From contig CAYGIQ010000029.1 in NCBI GenBank assembly GCA_964349885.1, forward strand, positions 1-22,213: DNA of 22,213 nucleotides. The letters run 5' to 3'. The notes beneath the pieces were generated by a model, which worked only from the letters and a program-made list of their open reading frames with translations, did not search any database and was not told the origin of the DNA. A program made the position numbers and the translations under genes. Origin of the DNA: UBA1413 sp964349885. GTDB taxonomy: Bacteria > Bacteroidota > Bacteroidia > Bacteroidales > Prolixibacteraceae. Numbering within the stretch: position 1 is the first letter of the stretch; each line of letters begins with the position of its first letter. This document shows, one piece after another, positions 1 through 6,871 of the stretch.

Positions 1-1112
1 GGAAATACGACAAGGTTGTCGACCAACTATATGAAACCGAGCTTTATAAGCTCCTTGGGAATGCGGTTGTCGACTCGGTTTTTGCCGATTTGCATGCCTT
101 ATTTCAACCGGGTTTTGGCGAAAATGAGGAAAAAATTGCCGTAGCACAGGGGGAACTTATCTCCACCCAGCTGTTTACCCTACTTATGAAGGAAAGTGGT
201 TTTCCGACCACGCTGCTGCCGGCACTCGATTATATGCGGATTGATGCCGACAGAGCTGCCGATCTGCCCTCTATCGAAGCGTTGCTAGATTCGGTAATTT
301 CAAAATCAGAGAAGGCCGATTACTATATCACGCAAGGGTTTATTTGCCGTAACCCAAAGGGAGAAATCGACAATCTCGATCGCGGCGGAAGTGACTACAC
401 GGCCTCTCTTGTTGGAGCTGCCCTTCATAGTGAGGAGATTCAAATCTGGACCGACATCGATGGATTTCACAACAATGATCCCAGATTTGTTGAAAACACC
501 CGAAAAATTGATCAACTCTCTTTTAACGAAGCTGCCGAGCTGGCTTATTTCGGAGCTAAGATCTTGCATCCTCAAACCATCGCTCCTGCCAAGGGGAAAA
601 ATATACCGGTACGGTTAAAGAATACCATGAATCCTACCGACGGTGGCACTCTAATTACGATGGAATCAGATAACAGCGGCATCAAAGCGGTTGCTGCAAA
701 AGATGGCATAACTGCCATTAAAGTGCGGTCTGGACGAATGCTTATGGCCTATGGCTTTCTGAAACGGATTTTCGAGGTTTTCGAATCCTATAAAACGCCC
801 ATCGACATGATTTCCACCTCAGAAGTTGCTGTTTCAATTACCATCGATAATACCCGTAATCTCGATAAAATCAGTGAGGATTTGCTCTCTTTCGGCGAGG
901 TCGAAATCGACAAGGATATGAGTATTGTCTGTATTGTTGGCGATATCATTCGTGAAGAATCGGGGTTTGCTTCACGGGTATTTCATGCCCTCGATGGGAT
1001 TCCCATTCGGATGATTTCTTATGGTGGTAGCCGTTACAACATCTCTGTTTTGGTTCCAACTGCCCATAAAAAACACACACTTCAAACCCTTAGCGATAAG
1101 TTGCTCTCATAG
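1..1112 (+). CDS. lysC: Aspartate kinase, C-terminal part (5' end outside window)
   Basis: Catalyses ATP-dependent phosphorylation of aspartate, the first step towards lysine, threonine and methionine, in the cytoplasm. The frame is already open at base 3, so the gene starts upstream of the window. About 369 residues are visible, and roughly the first 70, including the N-terminal KFGGTS motif, are missing. Visible family marks are the RGGSDYTA substrate/nucleotide segment, then TDIDGFHNNDP and the strongly conserved AAELAYFGAKILHPQ stretch. Two ACT-type regulatory repeats follow over roughly the last 150 residues (around IKVRSGRMLMAYGFL and SIVCIVGD...SYGGSRYNISVLV). The end at LLS-stop matches monofunctional Bacteroidota aspartate kinases, with no homoserine dehydrogenase domain. 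The ACT repeats imply allosteric feedback, though the effector amino acid cannot be read from the sequence. A TTG at 90 is not the start, because coding sequence continues upstream of it. Confidence 0.95.
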   Translation, partial: KYDKVVDQLYETELYKLLGNAVVDSVFADLHALFQPGFGENEEKIAVAQGELISTQLFTLLMKESGFPTTLLPALDYMRIDADRAADLPSIEALLDSVISKSEKADYYITQGFICRNPKGEIDNLDRGGSDYTASLVGAALHSEEIQIWTDIDGFHNNDPRFVENTRKIDQLSFNEAAELAYFGAKILHPQTIAPAKGKNIPVRLKNTMNPTDGGTLITMESDNSGIKAVAAKDGITAIKVRSGRMLMAYGFLKRIFEVFESYKTPIDMISTSEVAVSITIDNTRNLDKISEDLLSFGEVEIDKDMSIVCIVGDIIREESGFASRVFHALDGIPIRMISYGGSRYNISVLVPTAHKKHTLQTLSDKLLS

Positions 1113-1177
1113 ATAGGGTTGCTTTCATGCTTTCTGAACATCAGTTTGAGTTGGGGTAGATGCTGGACAGTTCGGGT

Positions 1178-2467
1178 TTATTGCGATTTTTTTACCACCG
1201 GAATTGTGCTCCTAAGGTAAATATTTTTCAGGTTGCTGTAATCGTATAGGTAGAAACCGTCGGCACCAATCATAAAAAGGTATCCGTTAACTGGGATTAC
1301 ATCGTATGCACGAATGCCTGGAAAGTGCGCCAGCTGGTTGAAACCCACCCTGCTTTTGTCTGTGGCATCAAAAACTTTCAATCCTGCGTCACCATCGCAT
1401 ACAAAAAGCGCCGATCCGTCGATGCCTAACCCAAATGGACTGGTCATATTAAAGGACCCTACCAGTGTGTTGTTTTTATAGTCGGCCGAAAGCTGAATAA
1501 CGTCCAACCGATTGGTATTGCTTCTGCATGGTTGGCCCCCTCTCAGAGTAACGTAGGCAAAACCGTCGGCAACTACAACAGGGTCGCAACTGGTTACATG
1601 CCAGAAATTGGTGACATGTTTCGGCGCCAAAGGTACCTGCAAACTCAGAATGATCATACCCGACATTGTTCCAAGGAACATATGATTGTCGTAAAGAAAC
1701 ATGGTTTCTACCTCCCATCCCACATATTGCGAGCCGGCAGAAACAGGGTTCTCTGATGTCCGGATATCGAACATATAACATCTTGAATTGTCAACGGCAT
1801 AGAGATAATCCGAATGGATTCCAAACCGTGCCATAGAGCCCCCAACCCCAAAACTGGTCGATGCCGACACCCCGGTTGATGCGCTGTAACTCGACAACAT
1901 TCTGTCTGATTCCATTGATTTCCATGCAGGGTAAATCGGATAGTGGTTGTACTCTAGTGCCTGCCTTACTGTGCCTAATTCCCAGTCGACGACCACCCCC
2001 TGTTTGGAATCGACTTCTGCCATCCGGTAGTTGTTGGCCGCCGGTGGCACCATGTAGGGAAGTACATCCTTAATTCTGGATACCTCCTTAATGTTCTGAA
2101 TGTTCGAAACGTCAATGGCTACCAAATCGGTATAACTATCGGCATACAGGGTTTGCTGTTTTATGGCCATATCGACACAACCAGGAATTTCAATAAAACC
2201 AATATTGGTTGGATTCGATTGATTGGCCAGATCCAGAATGTGGATGCCCTTCCGCTCTTCGACCACAAACAAATAATCGTCTTTAAAATAGATCTTTCCC
2301 GGTTGTACCAAATCTCGGGCTGCCGATTGCTTCACTGCGCTTCGCAGGGTTTCGTACGACATGTAAACAGGTTTATTGGCAGTAAATACCTCGGTGTAGG
2401 TATCCATGCAACTGTGGGTAATGAAGCCCACAACCGTTATAAATAGTATAGATATTGATTTTTTCAT
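1178..2467 (-). CDS. LVIVD-type beta-propeller lipoprotein
   Basis: A 429-residue protein with a lipoprotein signal peptide: a hydrophobic run, then THS-Cys20, the probable lipidated cysteine. The rest is a series of degenerate repeats of the form 'x-YLFVVxxxxGIHILDLxNxxNPxxIGxI', e.g. DDYLFVVEERKGIHILDL near residue 65, DYLYAVDNSRCYMFDI near 220, and ALFVCDGDAGLKVFDATD near 350. These are typical of LVIVD-repeat proteins, which are thought to fold as beta-propellers at the cell surface or in the periplasm. No catalytic residues are evident, so a binding or scaffold role is an inference. It is the last gene of the minus-strand envelope cluster and starts 10 bases after the preceding barrel gene. 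It converges on lysC with 65 bases between them and no clear terminator hairpin. The ligand is unknown. Confidence 0.8.
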   Translation of the reverse strand: MKKSISILFITVVGFITHSCMDTYTEVFTANKPVYMSYETLRSAVKQSAARDLVQPGKIYFKDDYLFVVEERKGIHILDLANQSNPTNIGFIEIPGCVDMAIKQQTLYADSYTDLVAIDVSNIQNIKEVSRIKDVLPYMVPPAANNYRMAEVDSKQGVVVDWELGTVRQALEYNHYPIYPAWKSMESDRMLSSYSASTGVSASTSFGVGGSMARFGIHSDYLYAVDNSRCYMFDIRTSENPVSAGSQYVGWEVETMFLYDNHMFLGTMSGMIILSLQVPLAPKHVTNFWHVTSCDPVVVADGFAYVTLRGGQPCRSNTNRLDVIQLSADYKNNTLVGSFNMTSPFGLGIDGSALFVCDGDAGLKVFDATDKSRVGFNQLAHFPGIRAYDVIPVNGYLFMIGADGFYLYDYSNLKNIYLRSTIPVVKKSQ

Positions 2468-2477
2468 GGGTGTACTT

Positions 2478-3281
2478 TTAAAAGATCACTATGCCCAATT
2501 TAACACTCATCCGGTGGTAATCTATCTCCAGATGGTATTCCTCTTCGCCCTCGTACCGTAATCTGTGAAAACGGTAGCCCAACGCCAGCGAATATCCCAG
2601 CCCTCCATGGTTGATTTGCATAATGCCCACAGAAGGGTTGACCATAAGCCCTCCTCTGGCTTCAAGTGGCGATTCTCCAATTGGCATCGGGCCTGGCCAG
2701 ATGCTGCTGGAACGCACGTTGTAGGGAACCACCCCGTAGTAATGGGTTCTGGTACCCTCGAGGGGAATCTGGTACCCAGATTGCAACATTAGAAAGGGTG
2801 TAAAGGAGCGACTGCGTAAGAGGTAGATTAGATTTCCCGTAATCGGGAGGTAGGTTTCCGAAAAGAACTCTACCCCGGCCCCTAGTCCTGCAAACAACCT
2901 GTCGTGTATGGCATAGGTTAGGGTTGTTCCGGTTACCAATGGCGCCGAACGCTGGTTGTCGGGGTTGCCTGCAAGTATACCTGTTTCAGTTAGGCTCAAA
3001 AACTTGCCCGTTGATGGAGTATTGTTGGTTGGCTCTGGTGAAATCGTCTCAACTGAGCCCAGTTTTGAAACCCTGTTGACTTGGCTTATATCGAAGATTC
3101 TGCTAACTCCTTCGCTATCTACCATCAAGCGGTCGAGCGACGGAGAAAAGCTGTAACGTCCTTTCATAACGGTTCCGTCGTTAAGGTATACATACCCACG
3201 ACCCGATTTTCCATGCAGCGACTGGCCTGTTCCTGAAAGTGTCAGCAACAGTGTCAGCAACATTAACATTATTCTACGCAT
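2478..3281 (-). CDS. Small outer-membrane beta-barrel protein, unknown function
   Basis: A 267-residue protein with a classic signal peptide (MRR, a Leu-rich core, then SGTGQS). A short N-terminal segment of the 'GYVYLNDGTVMKGRY' type follows, common in Bacteroidota envelope proteins. From about residue 95 onward there are alternating amphipathic strands with Gly-aromatic turns (LFAGLGAGVEFF, TPFLMLQSGYQIPL, LGYSLALGYRFHRLRY). It ends in IVIF, an aromatic C-terminus as used by the outer-membrane barrel assembly machinery. I infer an 8-10 strand barrel in the outer membrane. The specific family is not recognised. It lies 63 bases downstream of the previous gene and 10 bases upstream of the LVIVD gene, and no promoter is obvious in the 63-base gap. 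It is most likely co-transcribed with the receptor operon. Confidence 0.7.
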   Translation of the reverse strand: MRRIMLMLLTLLLTLSGTGQSLHGKSGRGYVYLNDGTVMKGRYSFSPSLDRLMVDSEGVSRIFDISQVNRVSKLGSVETISPEPTNNTPSTGKFLSLTETGILAGNPDNQRSAPLVTGTTLTYAIHDRLFAGLGAGVEFFSETYLPITGNLIYLLRSRSFTPFLMLQSGYQIPLEGTRTHYYGVVPYNVRSSSIWPGPMPIGESPLEARGGLMVNPSVGIMQINHGGLGYSLALGYRFHRLRYEGEEEYHLEIDYHRMSVKLGIVIF

Positions 3282-3344
3282 ACGGTTGGTGCTTTCTCAA
3301 GAGATGCGACGAAATCAGCAATGGTTGCGTAGTTAAACTATTTT

Positions 3345-4067
3345 TTAAAAGAAATTTGCCTCATCGAGTCTGGTCAGTACCCTTGGCATTTGTGGAGTGC
3401 GAAAATCGTAAAAACCTTGCTCCCGCAAAAAGCGGCGCAACTCTTTTTTTCTATCCGGAAATAGTTGAAGCAACCACTGCCGTCCAGAATAGATGCGCAT
3501 TAGTGAGCCGTCGGTCAAAATAAGGTAGTGGGTTCGAAGGGTGTCATACCTACGGTTATCGAGCAGTCCAAATTCGTTTTTAAAGAGTGAAGTGTTTTGC
3601 TCTGAAATTCGGACATAACTGATAACGGTAATCGCACCTTCGTGAAGAATTTCATAATAGTGTTCTGGTGTATTTGGCCCCCGCAGTGTGAGTTTTCTAA
3701 AACGTTGGATGGTACCATCGGGATGGTTAATGGAAAAGTCGGCCACAAGTTCCTGGTCTACCACAAACAGCCCCTTAACCCGCTCGCTATAGGCAACCAA
3801 TTCTCCTGTGAATCCATTGTATCTGAGCTTGTATTGGTTGAATACCTCACCGTGTATGGTGGTAAGGGTGCCTTCGTACCATTCGGGCTGGTAGAAGTGG
3901 TCGCGTGCTGTAAAGACCGAATAAAGATATTTGGTGCCGGTTGGTTTTTCTGTGTTAAAATTGCCAGCATCGGTGAAATCACTCCATACGAAATCCTCTA
4001 TTTGTGCAAAGGCAGCAGTCGTTAGCACAACCAAACACAGCGTGAACCACAATTTTCGGATGCTCAT
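3345..4067 (-). CDS. Secreted protein of unknown function
   Basis: A 240-residue protein with an N-terminal signal peptide (MSIRKLW, hydrophobic core, AAFAQ, with likely cleavage after AFA). The mature part has regularly spaced beta-type segments (KYLYSVFTARDHFY, GEVFNQYKLRYNGFTGELV). Its C-terminus is charged and helical (FPDRKKELRRFLREQGFYDF), a pattern seen in uncharacterised periplasmic proteins of Bacteroidota. No catalytic motif or metal-binding set is visible and I do not recognise a named family. Its ATG overlaps the stop of the upstream gene as ATGA (4064-4067), so translation is probably coupled to the MG2/plug-like protein and the two products may act together. It lacks a lipobox, so a periplasmic location is the simplest guess. 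Confidence 0.65.
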   Translation of the reverse strand: MSIRKLWFTLCLVVLTTAAFAQIEDFVWSDFTDAGNFNTEKPTGTKYLYSVFTARDHFYQPEWYEGTLTTIHGEVFNQYKLRYNGFTGELVAYSERVKGLFVVDQELVADFSINHPDGTIQRFRKLTLRGPNTPEHYYEILHEGAITVISYVRISEQNTSLFKNEFGLLDNRRYDTLRTHYLILTDGSLMRIYSGRQWLLQLFPDRKKELRRFLREQGFYDFRTPQMPRVLTRLDEANFF

Positions 4068-5755
4068 TCTACAGTAATTTTACGGAATATAGAAAATGGC
4101 TCATTCTGATGGGTAACCCCCTCGAGGCGAACCACCACAGTGCCTTTCAGATCGGAAATGTTGATAGTGAACTCCTGCTGGGCCTTCTCTTTATCAATGG
4201 TTTCGAATAGGAGGACCCGTCTAAAGTCGGGGAGTTCCGAAGGCTGATCTTTTTTCAATAGTTGTGCCGACTGCTCTATGGTTGGTTGAAGTGCAGGAAC
4301 GGTAAATACGAAAAGGTTTTTCTCCTCGCTGAGCCATGATCTATCGTCTGAGTTGAGGACAATGGCAACGATGCCTTTAAAGCTCAAATCGCCAAAGATT
4401 CGCTCCCGGTATACAAGGTCGATATAGGCAATGTCGCTGCTTCGAAAGCGGTACAGTAGATTGTCGTCGAAAACCGGAATGCCGTTGATCAGGCGCAAGG
4501 GACTATGGTCGAAGAACTTCCGCTCTAGCTCATCGAGTACCTGTAACTGAAAACCTCCAGCCCTCTGGCGAAACCTAACTGCTGGTAGCAACTCTCTGGA
4601 AATCTCCAAAAAATTGGGCAAATCGATAAATTCTGCTGGAATTACCCTTCGGTCGGGTCGCCCATAAAAGGGATAGGGGTATACAGGTTCCATGCTAAAG
4701 AAGGGTTCCCGTGGATCTACCTCCCCTGCAAAAATCCGAGCAAACTGATCGGCTTCACGCATAGATTTGAGCTGTCTCACAAACTCATGAGGTGCAGGGC
4801 TATCGTCGGTGGTCGAAAGCATTGCAGCATTCTCTAAAGGAGTCAGTAGTTCAATTCCAAATTCGCCATCCTCTGCCGAAACCACTCTGATTAGCAATTC
4901 GGCCGTCCCATATGTTTTGCTCAGTTTGAAGCGAAAATAACCGTTGCTATTGGTAAGGTAGTAATCAAAGTGAAAGGCTGAACCGGGCACGGTTAGCAAG
5001 ACCAAAACCCGGTCGGGTAGGGTAACTTCCGATGTTACCCTGCCTTCGATATAGAAACCGTCGTTTTCAGGCGGCAATGATGTATGGCGATCTATTCGCT
5101 CCACGTGTGAGAAGAAGTTGCTCTCGGGTCGCCCTGCAGGGTCTGCATACCCCCCGCTTAGGGTCAGATGTCGCAGGGAATGCCTAACTTCCGCTGGGAT
5201 ATCAACTTGTATGGTAAGCGCTTCACGGCGCTTGACGGTTGGGGCTTCTACCCGTAGCTCAAGCAATTCAGCAACAGGGGCAATGTTGGTCGGTGAAATT
5301 GCTGGAGATTCGGGCAATGTGTCCATTTCGTCAAAACGATGGTAAACGTTAATCAACCTTGCCGAGACCGACTGCGTCTCTGGGATTGCACCACCTTTTT
5401 GATGGGCTTTAAGCCAGTATCCACCCGTCGCCAACGCATTGGGTACCACAAGATGCCCCCTTGCCATTCCCTGGTCAATAAGCACCATGGTCCTCGCAAT
5501 CAATTCGTTGCCGCTTGTCTCGAGCTGCACATGTACCACATTGCCTTCGCGCTGATTTTCAGCAGCAGTGGAGATCAAAAACCAGATGGTGTCGCCTGAA
5601 ATGGCCCATGAACGGTCGGGAAGTATAAAAATATTCCGGCCAAAACTCCCTTGAACGGAGAGCACCAGTCCCACTAATGCCAACAACATTGCCCTTCTTA
5701 CAAAGGTCAGGCAGCGGCACGTATGATGCGTGGTATATAATTTGGCGTACCTCAT
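4064..5755 (-). CDS. Secreted protein with MG2-like N-terminus and plug-like C-terminus
   Basis: About 563 residues when started at 5755. That start is chosen because its ATG overlaps the upstream DUF4249 gene's stop as ATGA (5752-5755). The frame stays open to 5818, but a start there would lie well inside the upstream gene. Residues 23-39 form a signal-peptide core (MLLALVGLVLSVQGSFG), after a rather long n-region; Met at 5689 is an alternative start. Residues about 41-140 follow the pattern of MG2/alpha-2-macroglobulin-like domains of Bacteroidota (DRSWAISGDTIWF, then HVQLETSGNELIARTMVLIDQG, then LATGGYWLKAH). Near residues 400-475, LRLINGIPVFDD and SSDIAYIDLVYRERIFG resemble the plug domain of TonB receptors, but no barrel follows. 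I infer a periplasmic or surface accessory protein working with the receptor. The substrate is unknown. Confidence 0.72.
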   Translation of the reverse strand: MRYAKLYTTHHTCRCLTFVRRAMLLALVGLVLSVQGSFGRNIFILPDRSWAISGDTIWFLISTAAENQREGNVVHVQLETSGNELIARTMVLIDQGMARGHLVVPNALATGGYWLKAHQKGGAIPETQSVSARLINVYHRFDEMDTLPESPAISPTNIAPVAELLELRVEAPTVKRREALTIQVDIPAEVRHSLRHLTLSGGYADPAGRPESNFFSHVERIDRHTSLPPENDGFYIEGRVTSEVTLPDRVLVLLTVPGSAFHFDYYLTNSNGYFRFKLSKTYGTAELLIRVVSAEDGEFGIELLTPLENAAMLSTTDDSPAPHEFVRQLKSMREADQFARIFAGEVDPREPFFSMEPVYPYPFYGRPDRRVIPAEFIDLPNFLEISRELLPAVRFRQRAGGFQLQVLDELERKFFDHSPLRLINGIPVFDDNLLYRFRSSDIAYIDLVYRERIFGDLSFKGIVAIVLNSDDRSWLSEEKNLFVFTVPALQPTIEQSAQLLKKDQPSELPDFRRVLLFETIDKEKAQQEFTINISDLKGTVVVRLEGVTHQNEPFSIFRKITVE

Positions 5756-6867
5756 GGATAAATCGATTGGGTTACCGGCGTGCCCGAAGGATAGACCTTG
5801 GCCGGATACTCCCACCAATCGGGCGGTATATCCCTTTGTCTTCCTTCAAAAGGTATGTTGTAAAAGTAGGGAATTCGCTTCAGAAAATAATTGTCCTTGC
5901 CAACCGGTTGCACAAAGAAACGGTGTTCTCTCACCGAGCTGATTTCAAAATTTCCCAGAACCACCTCGTTGGGCGACGATGTGCAGACGATGTTACCCCT
6001 TGCCTGAGTATACAGTGGATCGAAAAGTTTTCCTTCGGCCGACAGCTGTCGGTTAAGGTCGGCATAGAACTGATAGCTCTGGGCAGTAAGTGCATACTGC
6101 TGACAGATATAGATCCAGCCATTGAAGTAGGTTTGCGTATCAGCAATGAACACGGTATAGCTTCGCTCGAGAAAGGTAAGCGGAAATTTGCGAATGTGCT
6201 TATCGGCGGTATAAGGTTGTGGTGCAGCCAGATTGAACAAGCCGGCGGGACTCAAAGTCAGCCATCCGTACATGGTGGTTTCTGCCTGCATTGCGCCCCC
6301 TCCTGGAGCCACTGTGGGGTGGGTGTATTGCGCAATTTTTTTGCCGGTAAACCTGTGGTAATTGTGGTCTCCGTTGGCTGCCATATCTATGTAAAGCTGT
6401 GTGCCCGACATTTTACGGAGATCACCAGCTGCAGCATCGGTGCCGGTAGCCATAAGCCGCACTTCTGGAATTGAATATATCGAGTCTATTTTGGGCAATG
6501 CCGGTACCTCCTGCCAGTCTGATGTATATTGCTCTCCTCTGGCAGAAATGGAAAGACGGTATTGTCGCAATGGGTTTAATGACTGCTGCAGTCTGTAGAC
6601 CCCGGGTTCCCGCTCCGCAAGTTCCATCACCCGGTTTTGGTCGTCGGTAAGCTTTACCTGTGCTCCCGAAACCCTCGGATAGGAGGTGCCATATTCATTA
6701 AATGCGACGCTCTGGTATAGTTGCACGGTTTGTGTGGTTTGTCCATATACAAAACGAGCCTCAACCACCAGCAATGGATCCATTTTCTCCAGTTCGGGCA
6801 CATAAATCTCTTCGCATGCAACCCATGTGGCGGTTAATAAAAGCAAAAGTGGAATCCATCGTTTCAT
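5752..6867 (-). CDS. DUF4249 family lipoprotein
   Basis: A 371-residue lipoprotein: MKRW, a Leu-rich core, then WVA-Cys18 with two glutamates after it. Family marks of DUF4249 are seen in order: PLLVVEARFVYG soon after the lipidated Cys, a Thr/Gln-rich strand, SGAQVKLTDDQN around residue 80, GVYRLQ, a YRLSISARGEQYTSDW stretch followed by LPKIDSIY, and RDIPPDWWEYP near the end. DUF4249 lipoproteins are habitually encoded right after TonB receptors carrying STN and carboxypeptidase-regulatory-like domains, and are presumed surface partners of the receptor, analogous in position to SusD. The gene starts 4 bases after the receptor stop, and its own stop overlaps the next start as ATGA, so it is firmly in the operon. 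The ligand is unknown. Confidence 0.85.
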   Translation of the reverse strand: MKRWIPLLLLLTATWVACEEIYVPELEKMDPLLVVEARFVYGQTTQTVQLYQSVAFNEYGTSYPRVSGAQVKLTDDQNRVMELAEREPGVYRLQQSLNPLRQYRLSISARGEQYTSDWQEVPALPKIDSIYSIPEVRLMATGTDAAAGDLRKMSGTQLYIDMAANGDHNYHRFTGKKIAQYTHPTVAPGGGAMQAETTMYGWLTLSPAGLFNLAAPQPYTADKHIRKFPLTFLERSYTVFIADTQTYFNGWIYICQQYALTAQSYQFYADLNRQLSAEGKLFDPLYTQARGNIVCTSSPNEVVLGNFEISSVREHRFFVQPVGKDNYFLKRIPYFYNIPFEGRQRDIPPDWWEYPAKVYPSGTPVTQSIYP

Positions 6868-6871
6868 ACCA

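Noticed and set aside
5677..6474. A 265-codon open frame on the plus strand, antisense to the DUF4249 gene
   Set aside because: It has no recognisable domain, signal or conserved motif, and lies opposite a well-supported lipoprotein gene whose composition explains the open frame.
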